Below are positions 44,054 to 59,000 of a stretch of DNA of 64,000 bases, one piece after another. The notes below the pieces were generated by a model. The model was not told the origin of the DNA, ran no database searches, and was given only the letters and a program-made list of their open reading frames with translations. How positions within the stretch are numbered: the stretch's first letter is position 1; every line of letters starts with the position of its first letter. The position numbers and the translations under genes were made by a program. This DNA is from Fremontodendron californicum (lineage: Eukaryota > Streptophyta > Magnoliopsida > Malvales > Malvaceae), in the NCBI GenBank assembly GCA_030761205.1, contig JAULJL010000021.1, positions 12,753,160 to 12,817,159 on the forward strand, written 5' to 3'.

Positions 44054-45356
44054 GGGTAAACTACACCGATAATTACCTAATTATTTGGGTTTTTATTTTT
44101 ATTTTGGTCACCAATTATGAAAAATACTAATTTAGTCACCCACATTATAAAATTTATTTTTTGGTCACACAACCGCTAGAGACTAACGGTCAGATGACGC
44201 GGCAATGCCATATCATCTTCTAAATGTTACGTGGCATTTCCACGTCATCTGACATGCCACATGACATTTGTCTATGTGGCATTATGATTTTGAAAAAAAT
44301 AATAAAATTTGAAAATTTAAGAAAGATAAATTACATTTTTGATCACTTAACTTTTTGAGAATGTTTATTTTGATCACCTAACTCTAAAAGTTTACAATTT
44401 GATCACCAACGTTTGTGAAATTCTTAATATTTTTCTCCATTGTGAACATCTGATCGTCGACATGACTGTATAACGATTAATAACCAACGTTTGTAAAATT
44501 TAATATAATATTTTTTTTTTGGTCATCTGTTTTGTTGCATGGAATTAAAACTCTGAACTTTCATTATAATTAAAATCTCGACGTTATGAAAATGTTTATA
44601 TTTCGATTAAATGTTCTTGATTGGTTGATGTAGTCTATAATAAATACTTAAATTTATTTAGAAGAGCATAATGTCAAAAACTTGAAGTAATGCATTTTAA
44701 TAGTTTTGGCAATTGGATATATTCATCAAATTTTCAAATTTAAAGAGTATAATTACAACAAAATAAAAATAAAAACATAATTTTAATTTCATAAAATAAA
44801 TTAAAAATATTGAAGGCTTATTTCTTTTTGTAAAGTTTGAATGCTTATTTGAGTATAATTATCTCATGACATTTTAATATAGATAACAAAATAATAAAAT
44901 AATTTATAGTGAATTTCAAAAATGTTAGTAATCAAATCGTTATAAAAGCCATGTCGACAATGAATCATTGACAATGGAGATCAAAATATTAATAAAATAA
45001 GTTTGGACAAATGTTGTTGACCATATTATGAAATTTTCAAAGTTGAGTGACCAAAATAGAAATTTTCGAAAAGTTAAGTGATTAAAAGTATAATTTATCT
45101 TTTTTTTTTAATTTTCATTTTTTTTTTTCAAAATTCATAAATGTCACGTGGCATGTCAGATAATGTGGCAATGCCACATGGCGTTTGACAAGTGGAGTGG
45201 CATTACCATGTCATCCATCCGTTAGTCTCTAATGATTGGGTGACAAAAAAAAAAGAATTTTTTTAACGTGAGTGGCTAAATTGATATTTTCTCATAGTTG
45301 GATAATCAAAATAATTTTTTTTAAAAAAGTTAAATGATTATCTATGTAATTTACCC
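44054..45356. mobile_element. Mutator-type foldback element (copy 2), complete
   Basis: Long terminal inverted repeats start GGGTAAACTACACCGATAAT and end ...GTAATTTACCC. The 9-bp duplication TAAAATCTA is perfect at 44045-44053 and 45357-45365. Length is 1303 bp, with no coding capacity. It is the same family as the element split by CACTA at 10871 and 42951. Confidence 0.9.
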
Positions 45357-45365
45357 TAAAATCTA

Positions 45366-48300
45366 AACTAGAACTAAAACACGAAATAAATAAAATTAAA
45401 CATACCATTGTTGGTTGTCATTGACAAAAAACACTTCTAATTGCCATGGATGACCCCTTCAATTTAATCTGTCGAACAACTTTTGAAAGAAAAAAAAGTT
45501 TGGTCATGGCTAGACTCTTCCTCTTCTTTTTCATCTCTTGATAGTATCAAGAGATGGGGCATGATACTCCTTCAACACTATATTAGAAATATGTACATAA
45601 GAAAATTGAATTATGTGAAAAAATATTAAAAAAAAAGTTAAATATTAATAGTTTCTTTAAGGAAAAATAGTAGTTTTTACATAAAAATAAGTAATTTTAA
45701 AATATATATATTATATAAAAAGTTGAAAGAGATTAATACTCTTAAATTCATATTTTTGTTATTATTTTATATTTTACTTTTAAATAATTTTATTCACTGA
45801 GTTGAGTCACTTATTCGGTGACGTCAAAATCAGGTAACCCATTATATTATATTATAGTATTTTGTCTTTGGATATAAGAGAGGAGACCTAGCTTTGGGTA
45901 GGGTTATAACAATTTCAAGCCCTCTCGTCAAGTAGTTCATTACCCAATAGTTGGTAATCCGTGTATATATATATATATCGTGTATTGTATTTTTATTTTG
46001 TGTTAATCGTATAAATATAATAGAACATAAATTATTAAACATATAAAATTTTAAAAATGAATACAATACATATATTAACCTATCATATTATCATATTTAA
46101 ATATATCATATTATATTTATTATATTATTTTTATATTTATTAAATATATTATATTTATATCGTATTTTTTTCCGTGTGGGAAATTATTAAATCTACCTAT
46201 CTTGAGATGAACCTAAGCCCAATCTTTATATATCACATTATTTAATTGAATATCAACTTTATCAGTTCCTTTAATTAACTTCTTTTTACCTAAAACAAAA
46301 TGAACCCAGAATAAGAAATTTCTAACAAACAATACTCTCTCTATATTTGTAAAAATATATACAATGATATATATTTTTTATTTGAATATCGAAAGTGAGT
46401 TGAAAACTAAAAATATTTTTTTTACACACAAGAAACTAGTTTGGATTAACTCATTTATCCTATAAATTCAATGGACACCTCATATTATTTGTTATTAATT
46501 GTTGCTATTAATATAAAATTATATTAATATATTTTGATTTATAAATCTATATTTTTATATTATTTATAGTATTATTATATTATATTATATTATATTATAT
46601 TATATCTTATTTATTATTATTTATTATTATTTATTATTTATATATTATTTAAGTATTATTACTTAATTTTTTTCACATTACAATTTTATATGTAACTCGT
46701 AGAGGTGCTCATGGGCTGGGTCACGGCCCGAAATTTTTTTAACTTTCTTGCCCAGGCTTGAACCTGGACGGTCCGGGTCGACTCGCGAGCCAAAATTACT
46801 GTTTATTTATATTAAAAAAATATATATTTTATTTTTAATTAATTTTTATAATTAAATTAAAAAAATATTATTATTTTATTATGTGAACAGTAATCAGTGC
46901 CGGGTCGGCTCGGATTACAAATATTTCTGTCCAGGCCTGGCCCGTGAGAAGAGTTACTAACTCGTGAAATTCTTAAATTTCACAAAAAAAATTAAAAAAT
47001 ATATATATTTTTTATTAAATGAATTATTTATTTTGTAAAAAAAATATATGAAAATCTTTTAAAACCTTTGAAAATTTTAAAATCTCCACTAAACCATGTA
47101 TGAAATAATTTTTTTTATATAAAAAACACTCAAACATTTGATAATTGATATATTATCTCTATTTAGAAGAGCATAATTTAAATACCTTTCCCAAATAAAA
47201 AGAATAAAAAAAAAGAATGGTGCGGTAGTTGTAATAAATCTGTATACGAATCAGATTATCCATTCAATCTAACAAATTCGATCTGAATTGAATTAAGTTT
47301 GGATAAAATTTTTAATAATTCGATTTGACTCGAATTATTAAAAAAAAAATTATTTAAATTTAATTATAAAAATATAAAAATATTAATATAAAAATAAATT
47401 TTTAAATAATAACAAAGTTTTCGAAACTATCCCGTGTCGACCAATCGACCCAGACCTAGCTTAAAAAAAAAATTATCTGAACCCTGCTCGCCCGGCCATA
47501 AAAATATTTTAGTTAGGTGGCGTGAAAGTGCCATTTTTTTTGGTTAGACTGAGCTTTGAACTAGAGGTGTTCATATGTCGAGTCGGGTTCATGTATGTTA
47601 TAAACACTATATTTATTTGTTCAAATCAGGTCTGGTGTGAAATATGAGTTTTAAATTTGATCCAAACTCGTTCATATTTGTAAATGAATAATCCGAACTC
47701 GTTTAGACCCGCCCATATTATTTTTTTTCTTATTTTTTTTTTAAAAATATATATATTTTATTATTTAATCTTTAGTAATTTTATATATATATTTTTTATT
47801 AAGTTCTTAAACATAAACAACTTAACATATTTTTTAATGTTTACATTATAATATTATATATATTTAATTTTTATATGACATAAATTACATAATATATATA
47901 AATATAATAATATATTATTTAATTAGAAAACAGGCCGGGTCTGACTGGGTTCAGGTCTTAAATGTTGAAGCCAAGACCCAGCTCATATTTAAACGGGCCT
48001 AATTCTTTTGCTCAAGCCCATTTTTCGGGCTTAATATTTTTGTCCAAACCCTCCTAAATATAAATAGACCTTCAGATTTGAACGAATAACTCGACCCTTT
48101 AACAGGTCTACTCTCATCTGCAAAGCCAAAATAAAAGTAATCTTTTTTTTTTTTAAAGTTTAAAAGTTTTTTTTTTCTACATTATTTAATATTCTTTTGG
48201 TAATTAAAAAATATTTAGAATAATTTTGTATAGTCGTAGACCGGTATGCACTTTGGCGCAGCCATTTTCGATCTAAAGAAGAAGAACCAGTTCATTTTCT
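45366..48300. other. AT-rich intergenic DNA upstream of the E2 gene
   Basis: No gene is visible. Two degenerate repeats with GC-rich cores (46700-46990, starting GGTGCTCATGGGCTGGG; and 47560-48110, starting GAGGTGTTCATATGTCGAG) look like decayed hAT-type MITEs. A TATTA-rich microsatellite lies at about 46570-46630. From about 48240 the sequence becomes CT-rich, a likely promoter/leader for the gene at 48382. No single TATA box stands out. Confidence 0.45.
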
Positions 48301-48381
48301 CTTCTTCTTTGATGAAACTGTAAATTAAAAAAAATAAATCTTTTTTCTCTCACACTTTTTTGTCCCCTCAGAGCACTTTCA

Positions 48382-50004
48382 ATGGCGCTTTCACGGCTTA
48401 GAAACCCAGTTTTCTCAAGAGCCATCCCATCTATCTTCAGAGCTCGTTTACTCTCTTCCTACGCCTCACCCAGATCGCTTTCTCGGTATTTTTCTCTTTC
48501 CATTTATTTCTATGCTTAGAACTGTTTGTTGTGAACTGTATTGGATACTTGCCAATTTCCATGATAATCATCAATATGCATCTGATTAGAATCTTTTTGG
48601 ATGAAAATAGTAATTTTGAGAGTTGGTTTTTCTTTGTGAGAATCTTAGTTTTGAAATGAAATAGAGAATTGTATTTGAATGTTCTTTTTTTTTTTTTTTT
48701 TTTGTTTATTGGAGAAAGTAGTGATTTTGAGAGTTGGGTTTGTGAGAATTTTGGTGTTGAAAGTAGATGGAGAACTATATTGCAATGGTGCTTGAAATGA
48801 AACTATGTACTTTGAACTTTACAAGGATTTATAATTACGGGAAAAAAAAATTACCGGTAAATCTTTTTCTATATAATATATAATGGTGTTATTCTTAGTT
48901 CTTACATTGGACAAATTAGGCTTTTTTTTGTTACATTCTGCATTTCAATTTACTTGCTCTCTACTTAATGCTTCATTTATATACGTCTGTACAACCCATT
49001 TACGAACAACCTATATCCCTTTTGTTCTAAGTGAAAAATAGCACTTTAGCATTTTTAGTTACTGTTATTAGGTAAGAATGTGATTCTGAATTCTGACTTT
49101 TCTTAATCATTGATATGTGATTCCCTTTATTTCATGCTAAGTGTAGCACCTTTACATGAGTTCCTGTCGTTTTTCTTATGTCCTTTTATTGATTTGCTGC
49201 TGCAGCACTTCAAATGTGGAAAGCCCTTTCAAGGACTGGAATGGATCTTGGTTAAGGTTTGCATCTATTGACTTCCTATTTATCAGGAGTAAATTTTGTT
49301 CTGACTGCTTTATATGTTTAGTTGCTCATTTATGCAATGCTTTTACTCGTGTTAATATTCGTGTATCTACATTAACATGTTTACTCATTTTATTTGCATT
49401 TGTGTAATGGCAACCTTTTTTGCTCGTGTCTCTGTAACACAATTTTTAAACCAACCAAATATCAGGGGATAAAACTTTTAAGTGAAGTTTGAGTTGAGTC
49501 AGTGTTGTTTTTCCCTTCTTGCTTTTCCAACCCAAAACCAATAAAATTTTGTCTAAATAATGCAGATGCATCGAAGTTGACTCAGTTTGGTTTATTAAGC
49601 TGGGTCGCTTACTTTCTGAATCTCACCAGCTTTTTCTCCTCATAGCAGGCCCACTTCTTTATCCACCGTAATTGGAGTGTACAGTACTTCATCAAAGCTC
49701 AAGGTTGGTATTTATTACTTGCACTGTTCCAGGATAAGGTTGTTTTCTGATGTTATGTGATTTTGCAGTTGCAAATTGGAGTTCGTCATTTCTCATCTGC
49801 AGGTATATGACATCTTTATTTTGAAATATTCCCCTCTACCTATATGCCCATCTAGTTTTCAAAGTCATGACAGAATGGGTCTGAGTGACTTGCTTACTTT
49901 TTCTTCCTTTCTGTTTCAGACAGCTAGGAAAGTCAGTATGATCTTGTGCTAGGTTTCTTGGTCATAAAAAACTTGCCTACTAGAATAACTTGCCTTTGTT
50001 TAAT

Positions 50005-50042
<38 letters not shown>

Positions 50043-53000
50043 TTTATCAAATCTACATATTGATTAGAGTCTAATGATATCACTTCTTGCCTGTAGCATG
50101 ATTCTGGTTGTATAGTCATAACCTAGAACTTGGCAAATGCTGGGGCACTAGTTTCTTGTGTTCATACTACACATTATCTAGGCAAGGAGCTATTTACATG
50201 GCTAAGCTTTCATGATTTTTTTGTTTGTTAAAAGCTGAAGTAAGAATCATGTATGTTTTATTCATCAGAAACAATTGCGCATGATGAGCGGTAGAAATTC
50301 TAAAAGCAAGTTTAATTTGGAATTAAGGATACAAAGATTCTTATGTATTGTTCATCATTTTAGGTTTCCTAGTAGTTATAAATCTTCTTGGTCGCAGATC
50401 ACTTAACTGCCTAGCCTGAGTGATATACGTAGTACACGGCCATAGAATTAGTTGGTCCTACTTTTAGATTATAGGTAGGATGAATACAGGTTACTGCAGT
50501 TCTGAATCAGTACATTGTCTTTGTGCTCTATCTATTTACTTATATTCTTCAGCTTACATGTAAAATTATGTCAGTATTTCAAATTGGAATGTATCACTTC
50601 TTGGTTTCATATGTTAGAGATTTTGTGGTCTCATAATGCATTATTGGGATGTTGGGCCTTAGCCTAGTAATAAAATGTAGAGAGGGGTTAGAGTAGGTCC
50701 CAGGTTCACGTCTACTTGTTGAAAGGGTAAATATTTTCTGTCATTTTTCTTGGTAATTGGGTTTTGCATATTTTCTTTCATCGTGATATCTGCCAAATAT
50801 TTTTGTCCTTGGTTATCATAATTCTGTTATTACAGATCTTCCTGAGCATACAGTCCTGGGGATGCCTGCTTTGTCTCCAACAATGGTAATATATTTTGGG
50901 ATGCTAAGCCTCTTAAAGTTTTACTATGATATAGACTTTCTCCCTTTATTCCAATGGTCAAGCTTGTGATGCTTGTTGTTTATGTGCAGAACCAAGGTAA
51001 CATTGCAAAATGGAAGAAGAAAGAAGGGGATAAGGTGAGTTTATAAGAAGCTAATGGAAGCTATAGGTTGAATGGTCAATTTGCATCTGAATTTGGTATA
51101 AATTAAAGAAGGTTGTTGAAAAACAAAGATCTTGTGATAAGGTGTAGAAAATTAATTGATTTATTTCAGTCATCGTGATTTATTTCTTGATCATTGACAC
51201 TTATCGAACAGATTGAGGTGGGTGATGTACTATGCGAAATAGAGACGGATAAAGCCACACTTGAGTTTGAATGTCTTGAAGAAGGGTAAACTGTTTTTTT
51301 TTTTTTTTTTTCAATTTCTACAGTGTCTGATGTTAAATGGTATGGCCTAATTTATTCCTTAGAGTGCATATTTGATAATGCCACTAAATTTTGCTCTGCG
51401 TAGCGGATTTTCAGTTTCCTTTGTACAACTTTCTATTGCTGCATGTGAATTGTGAACCTTTTATACAGTTTTCTTGTACTGTTTCATCCTGTTAATATTG
51501 ACCGAAAAGCACATCTGAATTATTAACCATCCTTAATTTCTTTTACCTTTGTTTATTCTCGGAGTGCTTATCTGCAGGTTTTTGGCCAAGATACTAGTAC
51601 CTGAAGGTTCAAAGGATGTGCCTGTGGGACAACCTATTGCAGTAATGGTATTTATTCTTTTGTGCATTCTTCAGTGGCATACTCTAATAGATATATAAAA
51701 TTCGATTCTATTTGAACTTTTCAATAAGAAAACAGTCTTGCTTGGCATATGAGGATTTTTTTTGTCTCCTGTAGTATGCTCTTCTTACTTCCTTCATCTA
51801 ATGAACATCTGCCCTGCTTACCAATTTTTGCAAGCTATCCTCTTCTTTTATGCTCCTTAGAACTTGAAAAAGTTTAAGGAATAACAACTATATAAATAAG
51901 GACTTATGTTCATAAAATTTGTAAAAAAATGTCAGCAACATTATTGGAAAATACCATTTGATTTTAAACAAGAAATTTCCATCTTATGCTACCCTGAAAA
52001 ACTTTTGATATCTGAATTTTCTTTTTTATGATTTTTAAATAATAATTTATGTTGAGTACCGACTATGCAATAAACAGTTTGTTAAAACTCATTTGGATGG
52101 GTTCACAAGGTTGAGGATGAACAAAATATCCAGAAGATCCCTTCTACTCTTGGGGGTGGATCAGAGGTTGAGGAAAAAACAGCCCATCAGGATGTCAGAA
52201 ACACAGAAAAAGAAGAGGAACCAAGTTCTGTTAATATCAATGCATCAGACCTTCCTCCTCACATTGTTATTGGAATGCCAGCACTCTCTCCAACAATGGT
52301 AAGAAAAATTAGGTTAAAATATGAACCTACTTCTTTGACCTTTTTATTTACTGCAAAAGTTTATGTGCTTTTTCATATTTTCTTATACAGAACCAGGGTA
52401 ACATTTTCAAGTGGAGGAAAAAAGAAGGGGACAAGGTTAGTGTTATTAGCACAAGTTATTAAATTATTTTAAAATGTTTTTCTTTCTATTTGAGTGAATA
52501 ATGACCTTGTTCACATCCATGTGCCTACCTTTGTTGAGCAGATAGAAGTGGGGGATGTGATATGTGAGATTGAGACTGACAAAGCTACCCTCGAATTTGA
52601 GTGCCTGGAAGAGGGGTAATTTTCTTTCTTGCTTTGGAGTTTATTGCTGGTAGTAAAACTGAAGGGCAAGCACCAAAGTGACATTAATGGATAGTGTAAT
52701 CTTAGGACTAACTTGATTTCTGTAGCTGATCATTTGTCATTATGCCAATCCAAATAGATGAAAAATAATGAGGTATGGTGCTTATAGACTTATTGGATAT
52801 ACCCTAAGATGAGAAACACCTTCGGGTATTAATATGGATTTAACTTGTTTTCAAGGAAATATTACCATGTTCATATTTGTTCATTACATGTGGCCATGTA
52901 TTAGACCATAATTCTATAAAAGTGAAAAGCAAAAGTAAGGTCTCTACGTCTATACCCCTAATCATGGGGCATAAACATTGATGTGAGGCATAAGTGTGAC

Positions 53001-56000
53001 TTTTCCATAAAGCACATATGTTGATATTGTATTTAGTAAGACTAACAGCGAAAAGTAATACTACTAAATAAGATGTCAAATCGAGAGTACATCTTTGTGA
53101 AAAACTTGGAGGACAATATTTACGTGGCTAAATAAGTCAAATCCTATGAAATTGAACAACCAAAGCAGGTGGAACATAGTTCAATCAAGAAGCAAGGTTT
53201 TTTTTTTTTATGGTTAATGACAAAGGAGAGGCTTTCTTGGATTTGAGATTGATCATGATTAGCAATTCGTTTCATTTCTGCGGTTCTTTTCTGTTAATCA
53301 CATATAAACTTACAGTTGTCAGTTGAAAATTTTGGGTGCAGTTACCTGGCAAAGATACTGGCTCCTGAAGGTTCAAAGGATGTGGCTGTGGGACAGCCTA
53401 TTGCAGTAACAGTAAGTTGTCATTATATGTTTTTAAGTTAACTTATTTCACTATCTTGTTGTAAATTACTTGATGCAATTTACTTCTTCATGTTTAGTCA
53501 CATAATTTTTTGAAGTCTAAGTTAATGGTAGTGACTTGAGGCATATGGGGCAATAATGCTTGTTATTTTGCAAGGTTGAAGATCCAGATGATATTGAAGC
53601 CGTAAAGACTTCTGTTGGTAGTAGTTCAGCAGTCAAAAAGCAAGAACCAACACATCATGAATCCAAAAGTGAAGTTAGAGAGCAGAAGTCTGGTTTTACA
53701 AAGATCAGTCCATCAGCCAAGTTGCTTATTTTAGAATTTGGATTAGATGCATCATCACTAAAGTCATCAGGTCCTCACGGTACTTTGCTGAAAGGGGATG
53801 TTTTGGCTGCAATTAAGTCCGGAAAAGGATCTTCCAAAATTTCTTCATCTGAGAAGAAAAAACCATCACCTCAAACCAGCCCGGGGAAATCTCCTTCAGC
53901 GAGGCCTGAATCAAAGACTGATCCCCAGCAATCAGATTCTTTTGAAGACTTGCCCAATACTCAAATTCGCAAGGTATATTTCATTGACCAGTTTTAAGGG
54001 AATTAACAAGGCAAGAGACGTGGCATTGACCAGTGTTGTCAAGGCGTGCGCCTAGGCTCTCCTACGCCTTGCGCCTAGGCGCGCCTACGCCTTGCGCCTT
54101 AGCGTTAGATAACAAAAGCGCCTCAGACCCTTTCGGGCGAGGCTCATTTGATCAGGCGCATGCCTAGTGCGCCTAGGCGCGCTTTTTTGTAAGGCGATAG
54201 GCGTAAAAAAAGCTCGCCTGATTGAAGTTCTCTTTAATTTCTTTAATTTAAACTTTTTTCATTAGATGTACCTTTACTAGTAAGAAAGGAGATAGTATCA
54301 AACTCTCTACTTCTCAATATTTGAGTATTCAACAACAGATACGGGACCATAAGAAAATCATGCATATTGGGCAAAAAATAAATTGCATGTTTTGTAGATA
54401 AACTGGACCACATATATCTTAAGCTTATTATATATATACATACATAGACACACATATAAATATTGCGCCTTCACTCAGGCGAGCGCTTTTTTTGCGCCTA
54501 AGGCAATATAAGGGTTCTAGCGCCTAGAGTGCGCCTTGCGCCCTTGACAACACTGGCATTGACCTTTTCTAACTAGGTCAATATTTAAAGATAGGAAGAG
54601 GACTGATTTCAAACTTTGTTCCTATAATTATGTTCATCTGCCTCTATATTCCATTGCCCGTCAGATCAAACTGAAAATCTCTAGAGTCCCATGACTGCAG
54701 TGATGGTATACCAAATATTAGATAGTGAAAAAAAAAAAAAAAACCTATTCATACATTTGAGTGTGGCTTGATATAGGAAATTGGAGAAAATATACATCAA
54801 CATAAGAAAGGTAAGATGTATGCGCTAATGGCCAAACTGATGATAAGGCAGATGGTGTTAGAGACTATGGAAATAAAATTATGCAAAGAGCTTGGCAAAA
54901 TTAGGATGTTTACATGAATGCATTTGATGGAAGTTAGAGGGAGCAACAGTCAAAGTACATGGCGTGCAAAGTTTGCTTGTGATGGTTTGATAATCAGTTG
55001 TACTGACAAGTGATTTATTTTAAGTTGAGTTCACCAAAATGACACAGGCCTTGATGACTTTTTTCATAATGGAATCACAGATTATTGATTGAATAGGATT
55101 AGTGAGGGGTTTGAGTGAGAGAGTTTTCTTATTTTTATTTACTTAAAACTTATTTATACATGTATGACATGTTAGGGTTGGTTTTAAATTCAGGCACTAC
55201 ATCTTCATAAACTTTAAGACACCAATATTTCTGAATTAAAAACATATATTAATTTTTCTCCTCTCTGCTTTGGAATAAAACGAGGCATCTATAGGATATG
55301 AAACTCTCAGTATGTTTTGACACATCTATGTGAAAAATCAAGAAGATTTAAGAGATATTAGGGAGCATGCTGTTGTTTTCCTGCATTCCGTTTTCTGGCA
55401 TGCCTTTCAGATTTTGTTCAAGTTAAATGCATACCAAATGGCCATATAGAATAGCAGTATTCTCAAACTAGAACTACAATTGAAGTACTTGATAATGCTG
55501 ATCTTCCTTAAGCCCCTGTATGCTAGTTGCAATACAAAATGTATGATGGCTTTCCATAAACATTTGTAGTTAATTTATTTGTTCAGATAATAGTTGGGTT
55601 CTTTGTAGAGAATTGAATGTCTAAGCTCAAGGAAAGTCCTACTATTGATTCTTTGTCCTTTTGTTTGTAGTGAAATCTAAGTAGTTTGAAGAAAAATGCA
55701 TCTCTGGTCCTGCTATAAGTTCTGTTGACAGCCTTTGCATTTATCATACTGTCAAATGTTGTTATTAATAAGACATATTTCAATTGATATATTTGTATGG
55801 TATTTTTGGATTTCTCCTTTCATACGTTTCTATGTACCAAATTTTGTGTTAACATTTTATTCTGATTGGTCTAAACCACTAAATATATTTTATTCTGATT
55901 GGTCTAAACCACTAAATATGTTGTGTTATATGGTTTAGTGAGTGAATGATTGAAAATTCATGGTTTAAGTATTTAGGTAGTCCTTGTACTATAATCAAAA

Positions 56001-59000
56001 GTGCATTTTAGTCCCTGTACTATAGAAGTAAGTAATTTAATCGTTGTACGTTTGAAATTGGTGCAAAAAAGTAAAATTGGTAACAGTGTTAATGGAAAAC
56101 CATCTAAACGTTGACATGGATATGTGAAACTGACAGAATAGATGACTTGAAAAAAAAATTATGACGTGTCAATTTTTTTTGCTCAGGTGGAATTTAAAAA
56201 CTAACAGAATAGATGACTTCGAAAAAAAATGATGACATGTTTTTACGGGTAAGAGAGGAATTTGGGTTAAAAAAATTATGTTTTTTTAAATTCCACTTGA
56301 GTAAAAAAATTTGACACGTCATCATTTTTTTAAAAATCATCTTTTCTGTCAGATTCGCTTGTCCATGTTAGCATTTAGACGGTTTTCCATTAACACTGTT
56401 ACCAATTTTACTTCTTTGCACCAATTTCAGATGTACAAGGATTAAATTACTCACTTTTATAGTACATGGACTAAAATGCACTTTTGACTATTGTACAAAG
56501 ACTATTTAAGTACTTTAACCAAAAATTCATTTAATGTTTAACTTTGGTTCTGTCCTTTTACTGAATTTATGTTCATTCTGCAGGTTATTGCGCGGAGGTT
56601 ATTGGAATCAAAACAGACTACACCACATTTGTATTTATCTTCAGGTAGGAACTTTAAATATTTATCTACAGGTTTTAGTATCATTTAACCTTTGATCTTA
56701 AAGGTTTTATTGTGTTCATCAGATGTTATACTGGATCCTCTTCTTTCTTTTAGGAAGGAGCTTAAAGGTATTGAATAAATTCCTGTATCATCAATTTGAT
56801 TTTTCACATCTGTAGTTTGGCTGACTGCTAATTCTTCTATTCTTTCTCAATTTGCAGAGAAGCACGATATTAAAGTTTCAGTTAATGACATTGTCATAAA
56901 AGCGGTAGCAATTGCTCTGAAAAAAGTACCTGAAGCTAATGGTAAGACATAATTTCAATAAAATTGGTCTCATAGATTTCTGAGTAACCATGGTTTAGGA
57001 GCCAAGCCAACAAAACCTGCTAATAAGAAGCATGCTCAATTGTAAAATTTATTAAAGGTTGCTAGAGATGTTGGGTGATATTTCTCTCTTGGACTAGATT
57101 CCTTGCTGCTGTAAAACATTGGGAATGACATATTTTTAAACTGATGCAAGCCCAAAAATGCTTTTGAATGTGATTTTTGCATCTCTAGCAAAACTACTTT
57201 AGGAAGAAAATATTTTGGGTTTTTGATTCTTTTCTACCTTTATTTTTTTTTTATTGTTGATTTATTGGCTGGATTATTAGTGGGAGGTAACCCTTTTCCA
57301 TTCCTTTACCAAGCCTACTTGCTTTTTCACGCTCAAACCAGAACTTCAACCTTCCTTAATGAAGGAAATGCCACATGACTGTATGGTTGCATTGCAGAAG
57401 TTTCAAACGGGAAGGGCACTAAGATTGCTAATTTGTCAAACATGTGTGTTGAGTGCACTCGCTATGTATAAGAAATTTCTATTATTAGCTTACCTATAAT
57501 AAGTGCTTTTTTGTAGAGTGGAAAATAATTACATAGTTCCTTTTTCTTCAGTGACAATTTAGCTTCACACAAAGATTATGGCTCTTTTGGCTTATTTCTA
57601 ATACAAAATTTGCTATGTCAATGACTGCAGCTTATTGGGATGTTGAGAAAGGGGAAATAATTTTGTGTGATTCTGTCGACATATCAATTGCAGTTGCTAC
57701 TGAGAAGGTATGCTTCTAACAATAACATGTTCTCAGGTTCTACAGAACAGCCCATTTCATATTATGTTATTTGCATTGCAGGGTCTAATGACTCCAATTG
57801 TAAGGAATGCAGATCAGAAATCCATTTCATCAATCTCCTCAGAGGTACTTTCATCTTCTACCTCTACCCTCTTTTGAGTTTAGATATAACTTAAGTTAAA
57901 CTGGATCTTTAAAATAATCTGCACTGTATCAGATGATAGTCAACAAGTTCAGAATTACATGTTAATTATCATTCTTTTTGGTCTGTTTCTTTTCAGTTAA
58001 TATTAATATTTTAGTAATCATCTGGGTTTGGTTTTATCATGCTTATCTCTCTTTAACTTGGCCTTCAGGTCAAGCAACTAGCTGAAAAGGCACGGGTTGG
58101 GAAGCTTCTACCAAACGAATTTCAAGGAGGAACTTTCAGGTATGTAATTTTATGCTATACGTATGGGATATTAGTTCACCAATCCCTTTTTAATTACTGA
58201 AAGAAATATTGAGAAACTGTTTGTAATTTTTCTGCAGCATTTCAAATCTGGGAATGTTTCCTGTCGACCGTTTTTGTGCAATTATAAATCCCCCACAGGT
58301 ACTCTCTCTCTCTCACACTCACGCACACATGCGTGTGCATGCTCATGTGGTGTATATATGCTCAGAATGTGCCTCATACTTACATGTGCACCCACAAAGA
58401 CGGTCCGTCTCTAATGACAATGTGCCTGTGAGCAAATACTAATGTAGCTTCGGCTTCGTCAATACATGACTTTAGGTGTGAATAATATGTTGCATCAAAA
58501 GTCAAAAGTAGCTGGTCTAACATCACCCTTTTATAACGTTAAACCAATAAATGTGAAAAAGCATAGTTCTGGGTTTCCATTTATCGATAATATTCACTTT
58601 GAAAACAGTGGAGAACCACTCTAATGTCTTTTGTCTCTGGACTTGTTCCTGAAGGCAATATTGAGAATATCCAACCACTGTAATAAATGCTGCTATTAGA
58701 AAGTGATCAGGACATTGTAAGGTGCTATAAATCTCTCCTATGTTGCTTCGACTCGTCATTTTTCTTGAAGTACCCGTGTCCGACACCAGTGTCGGACGCC
58801 TATCCGGACATAGGTATGGAGATATGACCCTCCAAGGACCCTCCAAATACATGAAAAAATTTAGAAAAAATTGAACATACCCATATCCGACACTCAAACC
58901 CGAGTCCGAGTAACGTAGAATCTCTCCTACTTTTTTTGGCAGGCTGGTATCCTTGCTGTTGGTAGAGGAAACAAATTTGTTGAACCAGTTTTCGGAAGTG

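Noticed and set aside
58523..58897. Minus-strand frame of 124 codons in intron 20 of the E2 gene
   Set aside because: It is composed largely of MITE sequence and intron; the spliced plus-strand gene accounts for the region.
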